Source: Paulownia fortunei
Lineage: Eukaryota > Streptophyta > Magnoliopsida > Lamiales > Paulowniaceae
NCBI GenBank assembly: GCA_019321725.1
Contig: CM033118.1
Span: forward strand, 8,272,071 to 8,336,070
Reading direction: 5' to 3'
DNA length: 64,000 bases
Shown: in pieces, positions 11,298 to 21,150 of the stretch
Position numbering within the stretch: position 1 is the first letter of the stretch
Layout of the letters: every line of letters starts with the position of its first letter
Translations under genes and position numbers: made by a program
The notes under the pieces: model-generated
Seen by the model: the letters and a program-made list of their open reading frames with translations, nothing else
What the model was told of the DNA's origin: nothing
Databases searched by the model: none

Positions 11298-12643
11298 TCA
11301 TTTTTGGAGGTGGATAACTTTCTCCTTGGGATGAATAGTCTTATCAATAACTTTTTCATTCTGAAGAGTTGTGACTGAATTAGTCTCCTTGACTGAATTT
11401 TCACCTGAAGAAGAAGCATGACACTGAGTGGAAGGATTAGGTTGAGGTTGAGTAGGAAATTTACCTTTTTCATGAGTACGCAAAGAAGTTGTTAGTGTTG
11501 AAAGTATGCTTATCTCATTGATAGCTTGTGAACTCTGATTATTGATGTTTGGTTGTTCATGCATAAATGCTTGAAAAGTCTCCTCAAGGGATTTTGTATG
11601 TGGAGCTGGATAAGAATGAAATTTTGGTGGTTTTTGTGAATGCAGCGGTTGGGCAAGGTTATCATCTCGCCAACTGAAATTGGGATGATTTCTCCATTGT
11701 GGATTGTAAGTTTCAGAATATGGAGAATGGAAAGGTTTTTTGAATGTGTTCATGAAATTTGCTTGTATTGGAATGTTTGGACATTCATTGGTGGAGTGCC
11801 CCAAAAGCTCATAATTACTACAAACTTCTTCATCTTCCACATATTTGATTTTCTTTACTTTTTTAAGTTCCATGGCTTTAACTTTTCTTGTTAAACTAGC
11901 AAGCTTAGCATTTAGATTATCTTCTTGGCTAAGGTAATATTTTTCTTTATTACTATTAGCAAGATTAGATCTAATAGAACCTTCGGAAGAATTAACACTA
12001 TGCCATGATTGAGAGTTTTCTGCCAAATGATCTAGATATTCTAGGGCTTCATCATGTTCTTTATTAAGAAACTCACCATTACTCATTGTTTCAACAAATT
12101 GTTATGTTTTAGGAGTTAAACATTCATAAAAAAAACTAATTAAGTGTCATTTTTCAAAACCATGATGTGGGCATGAATTTAACAAATCTTTAAATCTTTC
12201 CCAACATTGAAAGAAAGCTTCATTAGAATTTTTAAAAAAAATTGAATTGTCTTTTCAAAGCATTAGTTTATGAATTGGAAAGAATTTTTTCAAAACTTCA
12301 GCTTGCATTTCTTGGCAAGTGCCAATTGACATAGGTTTTAAAGAATTAAGCCAGTTCCAACTGACCTAGGTTTTGAAGAGTTAAGCCAAGTTTTTGCTTT
12401 ATCTTTTAAAGAAAAAGAAAATAATTTGAGCTTAACAATCTCATTTGTGCAAGTTTGATCATCAAAAGTGGCACATACTTCATCAAATTCTTTTAAATGC
12501 AAGTAAGGGCTTTCAGAGTCTAAACCATAGAAATTAGAAAGTAAAGGGATCATACTTGACTTGAATCGAAAGTTATTTGTATTTAGAGAAAAAATAAAAC
12601 AAGAAAGAGAAGAATTTCTAGGAGGTTGCAAGTAATAATACAT
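11298..12643 (-). pseudogene. Gypsy gag (G1)
   Basis: N-terminal frame 12338-12643 contains SSMIPLLSNFYGLDSESPYL, LKEFDEVCATF and LFSFSLKDKAKTWLNS, the plant Gypsy capsid signature. C-terminal frame 11298-12086 (262 residues) continues with EALEYLDHLAENSQSW and a zinc knuckle CSNYELLGHSTNEC, whose second Cys is Tyr. The frames are separated by a tandem repeat of about 37 bp at 12325-12375 and by a stop near 12118. Gag forms the particle and packages RNA. The true start may be slightly upstream of 12643. Confidence 0.85.
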
Positions 12644-12873
12644 GGTACATACCTATTGATTCTCATTTTCATCCTAGACACTTTCATTTTCAACTATGGT
12701 GGAAGTGTATGGAGATGATTTAAACAAATTTCTAAACAAAGTTTCAGAATTATTTCTAACTAAACATTGAGAATTATGATTACGATACCATATAACCATA
12801 TATCCATAAAGAAAATAAATAAACTATATTTACAAAGGAAAAATATTAATAAACCTGAATACTTACCTTGCCT

Positions 12874-12891
12874 TCCCCGACAACAGCTCCA
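12874..12891 (-). other. Primer-binding site of G1 (tRNA-Asp-like)
   Basis: Minus-strand TGGAGCTGTTGTCGGGGA lies 5 bp inside the 5' LTR. It is a degenerate match to the Asp-tRNA primer site known from Athila-type plant Gypsy elements. The changes look like C-to-T and G-to-A transitions plus one C-to-A. The leader continues to gag at 12643. Confidence 0.75.
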
Positions 12892-12896
12892 AAACT

Positions 12897-13886
12897 TGCT
12901 ACAACTTTAAGTTTGCAAACCCAAGTGCAGGTTATATTAAGTAATAAATTTTTTGTGAGTCCGAGATCGATCCATAGGGAAGTTGTTTGAATAATGCATT
13001 TCTATTACTACTAGCAAATTTACAATACTAGAAAACATACAAACTAGAAAACTTAGCCTAAAGAAACCCTCTACCCCTCCTCTATTACAAGCTTAATACA
13101 TGGCCTATTTATAGTACGTGGAGTAAGCTAGAGGCCAAACTAATAATGAAGGGGTTAATCAAGTGGTATGCTAGTTGCCAAGAGTTGGTAAGTTGTTACA
13201 CTAAGTTCTCACCCACTGAATTTAATTGTATTGTTCGGTCAGATACAACTAGATTTTGAAGATGTGTAAAGAATCAAAACTGTAGATCTTTCGTTGCTGA
13301 TATATTTTCATATATCATTTGTCAAATTGGCGGTTGGATGAAGGAGATATGGTCAAATTATTGAGTCATGTCCAAGAGCCATTCTTTAACAACAACAACA
13401 ACTTGCAACCTATATGTTTACCATTTTGACACATTTTGTTACCATCTTGTCTTCTGTAAACTTGTTTATTTACCTTTTGGGTATAACATATCCGAATTTC
13501 AGCCTAAAATAAATTTGGGCTCAAGAGATATAACCCAATTGGTAAAATAAGTCAATACTGGGCTGAACTCTTATCCGAATTTTGGTGATCTATTTTGTGC
13601 AACTACTTGGAGGAATTTTATGCTATAATCAAGACTGAATTAGGCTAAGCTTCCAACAGAAAAGTTGTACCACTATGTCTTGGCTTTCAAATGAAATAAG
13701 CTTCAAGTACATAGGGCTTTTGATCATGAAGTTATGCTCAAATTACAAAAAACTGCACAAGTTTGGAAACATGCTTCCATTTATTCCCTAACATAAAATA
13801 TTAATAAAACAATAATATTAACAAGAACAAAGCAAGAAAAGTACAAAGGATTTGAAACAAAAATATGTAAAAATATGCACTTATCA
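12897..13886 (-). repeat. 5' LTR of G1 (internally deleted)
   Basis: 990 bp with ends TGCTACAACTTTAAG and GCACTTATCA, matching 2520-4128 at both ends. Compared with that copy it lacks about 620 bp after GAAGTTGTTTGA, near 12991. Point differences occur throughout. The target duplication CCCAC follows at 13887-13891. Confidence 0.88.
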
Positions 13887-13891
13887 CCCAC
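13887..13891. repeat. Target-site duplication of G1, right copy
   Basis: CCCAC follows the closing CA of the 5' LTR and repeats 2515-2519. The C1 RT sequence resumes directly after it, as judged by the uninterrupted homologous stretches in C4 (near 29990) and C6 (near 60950). Confidence 0.85.
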
Positions 13892-14786
13892 TAACCTTCT
13901 TATAGACACATGATTCATCAGGGTTCTTGTAGAAATCAAATGATTTGATTGCCTCATCGAAATAGATCTTCCAGCTTCGGGAAGCCTGCTTGACTCTATA
14001 AATGTATCTCTAGAGTTTGCAAACCTTTTGCTCACTCCCTCTAGATATGAAGCCTTTTGGATGCCTCATATAGATCTCTTTCTTAATATTTCCATTAAGG
14101 AAAGCGGTCTTCACATCCATCTACCATATCTCATAGTCATAATACGCTGATATGGCTAGCAGTATCTGGATGGATTTAAGCATCACTACTGGTGACAAAG
14201 TTTCCTTAAAATCAATCTCTTGCTTTTGAGTATAACCTTTCATGATCAGTCGTACATTACAGGTTGCTACCTCTCTTTTTACTCCAAGCTTCCGCTTGTA
14301 GACCCATTTGCAGCCAATGGAAACTATTCCCTGTGGTGGGTCCATCAAAATTGATACCTCGTTGGAGTACATGGAGTCCATCTTAGAATGCATGGCTTCT
14401 TGCCATCTTCTTGAGTTAATTTCTGACATCGCCTCTGCATAAGTCCATGGATCACTATCTAAGGGGAGATTTTCCTTATTGTTCTCTAAAAAAAAGCCAT
14501 ACCACTCAGGTAGTTTTGAAATCCTATGGGATCTCCTAGGAGATTGTGTGTCTGAAAGCCCAGCCTCAGCTGGTTGGCCCGTTACTGCATCTGTTGGGAT
14601 GCTCTGTGGTTCTTGAATTTCTTCAAGTTCTATAACTTTGTCATTTCTATCTAATAGAAACTCCTCTTCTAAGAAGGTGGCATTCCTCGAAACAAACACC
14701 TTTTGTTCTGAGGGGTCGTAGAAGTAGTATGCAATGGATTCCATTGGATACCCCACGTATCTACATAAACTGGATCTCTTATCCAA
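13892..14786 (-). pseudogene. Copia integrase C-terminal tail and RT N-terminal half (C1)
   Basis: The 221-residue frame at 14121-14786 starts in the integrase tail (SSLCRYVGYPMESIAYYFYD, KVFVSRNATFLEEEFLLD), passes the low-complexity linker with PRRSHRISKLPEWYGF, and enters the RT (WQEAMHSKMDSMYSNEV, GCKWVYKRKLGVKREV, KGYTQKQEIDFKETLSPVV, IQILLAISAYYDYEIW). Bases 13892-14120 continue the RT in another frame up to the G1 insertion; 2519 and below is its other half. This is the best-preserved pol segment of C1. Confidence 0.87.
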
Positions 14787-15557
14787 TTTATCTCCTACTT
14801 AGTGCTTCACGTAAGTAGTACACTCCATACCCTAAGTTATTTGTAAGAGGGTGGTTTCCCACACCGCATCTTATATGGCATTTTGGGCACCAACTTTGAT
14901 GGTACTCTATTTAATAGATATGCTGTCATTTCTAAAACATAGTCCCATAATGAAAGAGAAAGCCTAGTGAAACTCATCATCGATCAAACCATGTTCAATA
15001 AGGTTTAATTCTTATGCTCCACAACTCCATTGAGTTGAGAAGTAGCAGGAGGGGTCTATTGAGAGAGAATCCCATTCTCTTTTAGATAGTCAAGAAACTC
15101 TATGCTCAAGTATTCACCTCTTCAATTTGATCGAAGAGCCTTGACACTTAGCCAAGTTTATTTCTCTACCTCACATCTGAATTCTTTGAACTTTTTAAGA
15201 GCTTTAGATTTGTACCTCATAAGGTAGACATAACCATACCTAGAATAATCATCGATAAAAATTATAAAGTAGTGATAGTTCCCATGAGCACTTATACTTA
15301 GTGACCCACATATATCCGAATGGATCAAATCCAATAGATCTTTGGCTCGCTCATCTTATCCAACAAATGGTGATTTGGTCATTTTCGTTTTAAGACATGA
15401 CTCACATGTTGACATTCCTTGCTTTATCGAAAGATTGAGTAATTAGGCTAACTTATGAATTCTTTTCTCAGAGATATGACCTAATCTAGCATGCCATAAG
15501 AGTTGGAAACTATGATTATCTATTTTTCTTTTATTATGCTCAACATGGAAAAATGAG
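14787..15557 (-). pseudogene. Copia pre-integrase and integrase core (C1), decayed
   Basis: No long frame remains, but translated pieces follow the Copia order: LLWHARLGHISEKRIHKLA with the pre-integrase His residues and STCESCLKTKMTKSPF with the CxxC (about 15380-15520), then IHSDICG, FIDDYSRYGYVYLMRYKSKA and NGVVEHKN of the catalytic core. The block usually reading RSDRGGEY appears with Asn for Asp plus a stop. At least six stops interrupt it. Confidence 0.75.
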
Positions 15558-15905
15558 TTATGGGGAGTAAATAGAATATAAGCCATTTATCAATGTGCCA
15601 GAGGTGATCTGAATTGAATTTTTAAAAATGGAACAACTTCCATGTTTTATTGAAAAAGTAAAACCTTCTCCATGCAAAACAGGAATGGAGATAATGTTCT
15701 TAACTATCTTTGGAACATAAAGACAATTGTTTAAAACTAAAACTACTCCATTTCCTAAAGCTAAGTTGACACTTCCTATGTATAATGCAGCAACCTTTGC
15801 TCCATTCCCCAATCATAGGATTATCTCTTCCCTACTTAGCTTCATGCTTCTTGCCATCACCTACAAATTATTGCAAAGATGAGACCCACAATCGGTATCC
15901 AATAC
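15558..15905 (-). pseudogene. Copia protease region (C1), active site DTD
   Basis: The active-site block reads VLDTDCGSHLCNN with DTD at 15891-15899 where DTG or DSG is required. A stop follows at about 15855. The downstream frame 15558-15812 (84 residues) has GNGAKVAALYIGSVNLALGNG and NNCLYVPKIVKNIISIPVL, the usual protease to pre-integrase stretch. C4 carries the same region at 31599-31896. Confidence 0.8.
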
Positions 15906-16771
15906 CTAAGAAGTATCGTTAACTGATAAGTTAACTTCAACAAAATAAATACCTGAATTTTTTAGGCTCGCAAGGTACTCCTTGCAATTCCTCTTCCAAT
16001 GCCTAGGATTGCCGCAATAGTGGTACTTATCATTGGTCTTGTTGGAACTCTTGGAGAGGCCACCTATTGGCTTCATACCTTTAGATTTTGAGGAACACTT
16101 TCCTCTTCCCTTTTTACTCTTAGGTTTTGCAGCCTTTGAGTTAGATAAGGATCCCACAAGTATGACCGACTTGTCATTTTTCATAGTGGACTTAGTTGTC
16201 TTCAACATGTTAACCAACTCAGCAAGGCTAGTTTTTATTTTATGCATGTTGAAGTTGACAATGAAGGTGTCAAACGATGGAGGCAAAGACTGTAGGATGA
16301 GATCTAAAGAGAGCTCGTTATCCATAACGACTCCAAGTGACTCGAGCTTTTCAATCAGGCTTATCATCTTCAATCCATGATCATGGACTGAAGAGCCCTC
16401 CGTCATATGGGTCCTGAAAGGCTCTTTGAGAGCTAATATCTCGCCTGCCTAGTATGGTCACCATACAACTCTTGTAAGTGAACATAGATATCATGCACAT
16501 GGGCATGTACCTCATGTTGCCTCTGCAACTCATTTGACATCGATGCCATCATATAGCATCGTGCTTGAAGATCATCATCAACCAGCGTGTTATAATCCGC
16601 AAACTCCTCCTTACTGGTGTATTTCAGCATGGCCCGTGGTGGGATCGCATCAAGTATGTAATCCCTCTTTTTAGATTGTAGAACAATTTGAAGGTTCCTC
16701 AACCAATCAACATAGTTGAGACCAGTTAATTTATTAGCATCTAGAATTGATGCAAGTGGATTTTTAGTCAT
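15906..16771 (-). pseudogene. Copia gag (C1)
   Basis: The N-terminal frame 16433-16771 (112 residues) starts MTKNPLASILDANKLTGLNY with YVDWLRNLQIVLQSKK, the UBN2-type Copia gag signature. After a one-base frameshift near 16430 the frame 15906-16406 (166 residues) continues with LSLDLILQSLPPSFDTFIVNF, SLAELVNMLKTTKSTMK, a Lys/Ser-rich stretch and a zinc knuckle YHYCGNPRHWKRNC whose first Cys is Tyr. Only the frameshift, the stop it creates and the altered knuckle break it. Bases 16037-16771 are repeated exactly at 31997-32731. Confidence 0.88.
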
Positions 16772-18328
16772 TTATAGACAATCTACAAATTTAAACAAGG
16801 CATAAAATTAGCATTCTTTCAAAATCATATTCATTATAACATGGTCTTAAGTAATAAATATCTCCCACTATTTTATTCGAATTCCATCACCCCTAATGGC
16901 AGTTCGAGAAATCTTATTTCGTAGTGGGCTTGAGGCCCAATCAATATAGCGTATGCCCTAATTTTATGAGCTCATAAAATATATTGAAAAGTAGCAAACT
17001 TTTAACGATTATATCTCCATGCAACACTTAAGTTATTTTACCTCACGTCTTCCTATATACCCCAATTTTATGAGCCATATGATACTAAATATCAAGCAAG
17101 ACCCATCAAACCTCCATGTAGATGGAGCATAAAATGTTCCACGACTCATGGCCAATGTAGAGGCGAGTCCATCTCATGGGCATCACCATGCTTAGTAGAG
17201 ATCACAACTTTCCATTACAAAGTCATTCCACGACTCATGGCCAATGACAAAGTAAGGTAGCATCGTCATGTCAAATACTTTTAATGGCAGGCATGGATTA
17301 TTATGTTCAAACTAATTTTGTCCATATTTGTTTGAAATAGGAATTCAAATTTTCTTTACTTGATTTTTTAAATTCAAGTGGCGTATTTATTTTAACCAAC
17401 ACTCATCAATTTTAATCATGGTTTATTTAATAAATTTGCATTCAATTAACAACAAGCATATCATTTGAAAATATTAAATAAGTCCTACATATGCATCTAA
17501 TACATACATAATCTGGATGATCATGCGCCAATCCTATGTAATCTATCTGAGCCAAAAATGAATTTAGGTCAATCTAAGAGTAATAGAATGGAAATAAAAT
17601 CTAATTTCTATTACATGAATATATCCCATATATTCATGGGTCTTATGTTGGTTCTTCGTCTTGATCCTTCTCCTTGTCCACTAAAAAGAAAAAAGAAAAA
17701 CCTCACCCTATTCAACTCTCATTTCAAAAAATGTAAAGTATATACAAGAAAAGAATAAAAGACTCGCAGGGCTCATTTAAAAAACTCAAAGATAAATAAA
17801 TCCAATCACATTGGTCCAAATGGCTCTATGATCATCACATACATACTAATAAATACATCACATGAATTTATTAACACATGTAAATTTACTATCCTTTTAA
17901 TTTGTAATTTCATGACTTGGGATAAAATCTCGATTTTAAAGAAAAACCTCTTTTTCAAAATTTTAAAATTAACACTTTAATTATAAAATCAAAAAATTGA
18001 ATTTTGTAATTCAACATAACGAGGATGTCCATCATCCCTACACATCGCACACATGGCACATTGCCGGCTGCGCTGTTGATGCGCAGTTAGTAGCACACTG
18101 CATGTGTTGCTGGCACGCGCGCTGCCTGGTGTTGTCCCATGTTATTATTATTATTATTGTTATTATTATTATTATTCTGATCGAATCAAATTCAATCATA
18201 CATGTTTTGTTTAACATTTAAATTAATTGCAAAATAATTTTATCTCAATCAGAATTACAATAAATCAATGTGAATTTAATAATTAAATTCACAGGCATAA
18301 ATCGAATCCGATTGGAATTGTGTAAATT
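16772..18328 (-). other. 5' leader of C1
   Basis: About 1.55 kb between gag and the primer site, without coding signal. Three shared parts recur in C2, C3 and C5. A gag-proximal block includes CCCACTATTTTATTC and CCCCAATTTTATGAGC. A middle block carries two direct copies of CCACGACTCATGGCCAATG at 17139-17157 and 17228-17246. A GC-rich island (18035-18140) is followed by an ATT repeat at 18140-18176. Identical at 32732-34288. Confidence 0.75.
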
Positions 18329-18352
18329 GTGGCTCTAAAAAACTTATAGCAA
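18329..18352 (-). other. Primer-binding site of C1, disrupted
   Basis: Minus-strand TTGCTATAAGTTTTTTAGAG sits where C3 has TTGGTATTAGAGCC (initiator-Met tRNA site). About nine extra bases split the match and one G is changed. Placed by alignment to the C2 and C3 leaders. Confidence 0.5.
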
Positions 18353-20340
18353 TATTCCGGATCCGATGCAATCTTTAATGATCTCACAATTTCCAATGAT
18401 TGTAGTAAAAATAATTACAGTTTCAATTCATACCTTTCCATGCACTTCTACTGGCGTAGGGTATGAAGCAATTAATTGCTAGCCCCTTTTCTGAATTTAG
18501 TTTATAGGAATCCATGTATCTCCACTCTAAAGTGGTCCACACTTTGAGCAAGAACACAAAATTAAAATTTCGCTAGCAATTTTGATTTCTTTTCTAACCT
18601 AGTTTGTGGAGTGTGTATAAAGAGTATTAATTCTTCTAATCAACTTGTGATAAAAGAATTAATACTTAAAATAAAAGATGGAATTTTTAGTGGGAAAAAA
18701 GTTGAATGAAGAAATAATTTTTCTTCTCTCTCTCTATGTGGCTAAAAATTAGAGGGATTAAAATTCTCTCTATAATTTTCGGTGATGATGTTTAAATAGG
18801 GGACTCAAAATTCCAAGAGTCCCACTCTTGGTATTTTGTATCTCCTTTTGATTGGTTGGAAGATATTTTGGTTTATCTAAACTTCTTCTAATTTTATCCC
18901 TTTCATATCTTCTAAAGATATTTAAGGTTTCCCAAAATTCTAAACTCTTGACTTTCCATCATTTTTCGATCACCTTCACGGGCCTCTCTTATTGGGCTTT
19001 TGTGAATTGGGCTTGGACTCAAAATTAAATCCTATAATGAATCAAATTAATTGTCTTAGCCCAAATTCAAGTAATTAATTCCATCTAGCCCACCTAATCA
19101 AATTAGGCTCAATTAAATAATTAAATTATTTAATTGAGTAAATTAATTAAATTAATTTATGGACTACACAATTGATTTGATCTAATCAAATAATTATTTC
19201 ACTCCAATTGTATTCCCTAATCTTATTAAGTCCAATTAAATAATTCAATTACTTAATTGAATAATTAAGTCAACTCCTTGAATTAATTTAAGCTCTATTT
19301 AATTAATCTTCATTAATTAATTAGATCCAACCCCTTGAATCAATTGCTAAATTAGAAATGTTCTATCTCAAATTGTATGTGACCCTTTAGGTTCATAACT
19401 AAGCTATCAGCGGGCATGCAACATTTACAACTTATGAATAATAATAATTATTCTGATTAGTTAATCCGCTTGAAATTAACTCCTTAATTTCAAGAACCTT
19501 ACAAGTCATGGGAAACACCTAGCAAGTGTATCATGACTACCTAGACTTAGGTAAAATAGTGAGTGTACCTATTTTAATTACGAGTATCACACACGTAAGG
19601 TCCTTCCATCAACTAATCTCCTGATTGAATTTAGAACATAGATTAATAGTCGAAATCCTAATTGCTCAATAACTATGATTCTATTTCAAGTTTTAATGAC
19701 TCATAACGAATTGTCAGAAAACCTCCATCTAACATTCATCCTGTCTTGGCCAAGGACTTCTGAGTCATGAATTATGAAAATAAAGGAGATTCACTTATTT
19801 TGCCAAACAAGTGATGAATCCTTTGTTGACCACTCATTAACCTCCATATATACCATGCAACATCTAATATATCCCCTTTGTGATTGTTAGGCAATCAAAA
19901 GATACATCAAAATAAAACACAACATGCACAAGACTATCATGTTGCCTCAAGTCAAAGGACTAATTGTGTATTATTGTAACATGGAAATTCTTATTTTAAC
20001 AAACAAGTTTCTAATTAAGAATTTTCAATGGGCCTATTCAGTGTACTTGTTCCCTAACAAGCACTCGCATACATGCACTAGCATCACTATGCTAATATCC
20101 ATGTAGCGAGATATCCTCCTTGACTCAGAACTAATTTAAGACCAAAGTCAAAGAGGTATATTTCATGATCACCATCAAATACGTGACCATGCCCTGTGGC
20201 TAAGTTTGGTGTAGGAATTTTATCTAATTACAAGATGCAATTAATAATAAAGAAATTTACCTATTTTATTTATATGATTTGAAAAAGATTATTTTTTACA
20301 AATAAAAAAATATAAAGGCGCACAATCTAATTGACGTGCT
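18353..20340 (-). repeat. 5' LTR of C1
   Basis: About 1990 bp, matching 1-1486 over the shared part. Its inner end lacks the CCCAACA terminus seen in C3 and C4. Its outer end loses homology to the 3' LTR at about 20340, where C2 begins in the opposite orientation. The middle is very AT-rich with many TTAATTAA-like words. Identical at 34313-36300. Confidence 0.8.
18791..18798 (-). promoter_or_regulatory. Putative TATA box of the C1 LTR
   Basis: Minus-strand TATTTAAA follows GTCCCC and lies downstream of the conserved GAGTGGGACTCTTGG block. C4 (29567-29574, TATATAAA) and C5 (53752-53759, TATAAATA) have TATA-like boxes in the same position of the LTR. Confidence 0.5.
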
Positions 20341-21134
20341 TAGATTAATTATTGGTGTAATTAAGAGTACAAGCCTAATTCAAAATGGCCCATTAGGAGA
20401 GACCTACTAGAATTGTTGGGAGAAGATGTAGTTCTAAGAAGAGGATATTCTTGGAATTATCTAATAGAATTACATAAAATATCTAAAAGTATCTTGAGAA
20501 CATACAAGAGATAGAGTTGAATATTTTTGGAATATCTTGTGATCAACCAAAATTCTTCCAATCAATTAAAATGGGGACCAAAATTTACTAGGAGTGGGAC
20601 TCTTAAATTTGCAGCCATCATTATAAAATCATGACGGCCAAAAATTGCTAAGGGTTGGGCACTCTTGAAATTTTCAGCCACTTTAAAAAAAGTAGAGAAA
20701 ATAGTATTCTCTCAAAAACACCATATTTTATCTTCTTCTTTTAAATCAAAAGTTCCATCTTCTGATCAAAGTATTCAATTCTTATTACCACCTATTGGTT
20801 TAAAAATTAAAATTCACTTCAAATCACTCCAAAACTAGATTAATAAAGGAATTAAAATTGCTAGCGGGATTCTAATTATGTGCTCATGCCCGAAGCGTGG
20901 ACTTCAATAGAGGGAAGATGCCTAGATCCATGCAAATCAATTTTAGTAGGAAAGCTAGCAATCGATTGCTTCTACCTCTTCTACAAACTAGAGTGCTCAA
21001 AGGTATAAATCCAAAATCTATTTTTTGTTTAGTTAAGATAATTGAAAATGCAAAATCGATAATCATATCAAACCAGGGGTGCTGCCAATTTTTAATTTTC
21101 ACTACGCACACCCTATGGTTAAGAGAACCCAATA
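20341..21134 (+). repeat. LTR of C2 (3' part only)
   Basis: Aligns in reverse orientation with the C1 LTR, for example GAGTGGGACTCTT near 20590 and GTACAAGCCTAATTC near 20370. Ends AACCCAATA directly before the primer site. Frames on both strands at 20884-21178 are chance. Confidence 0.72.
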
Positions 21135-21150
21135 TTGATATCAGAGTTAT
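21135..21150 (+). other. Primer-binding site of C2
   Basis: TTGATATCAGAGTTAT follows the LTR end. It differs at a few bases from the TTGGTATCAGAGCC type that pairs with initiator-Met tRNA in plant Copia elements. Confidence 0.7.

Larger units (their letters stand above)
2520..13886 (-). mobile_element. Gypsy element G1 with LOG-like cargo
   Basis: An 11367-bp Ty3/Gypsy element in minus orientation: 5' LTR 12897-13886, tRNA-Asp-like PBS, gag, protease, RT, RNase H, integrase, two extra reading frames including a LOG homologue, long 3' region, 3' LTR 2520-4128. Order PR-RT-RH-INT defines Gypsy. Gag type, PBS and the G-rich 3' landmarks fit the plant Athila/Tat group; finer placement is not certain. 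It sits in the RT of C1 and is flanked by CCCAC. Every ORF is damaged. LTR mismatches and a roughly 620-bp length difference show that the insertion is old. Confidence 0.92.
1..20340 (-). mobile_element. Copia element C1, nearly complete, split by Gypsy G1
   Basis: Ty1/Copia retrotransposon read on the minus strand: 5' LTR at 18353-20340, leader, gag at 15906-16771, protease, integrase, RT and RNase H down to 1561, then a 3' LTR that leaves the window at base 1. The order gag-PR-INT-RT-RH defines Copia. The RT is interrupted at 2519/13892 by G1; removing G1 and one copy of its 5-bp duplication rejoins the RT. Gag, the INT region and PR all contain stops or frameshifts, so it is not autonomous. 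The gag and pol resemble Tnt1-like plant Copia elements; the exact lineage is not settled. The right end abuts C2 in inverted orientation. Confidence 0.9.

Noticed and set aside
16033..16380. 115-residue plus-strand frame
   Set aside because: Antisense shadow of Copia gag at 15906-16771; the gag frame has the family motifs.
18140..18176. ATT repeat as a functional element
   Set aside because: Simple microsatellite in the leader, not found in the other family members here.
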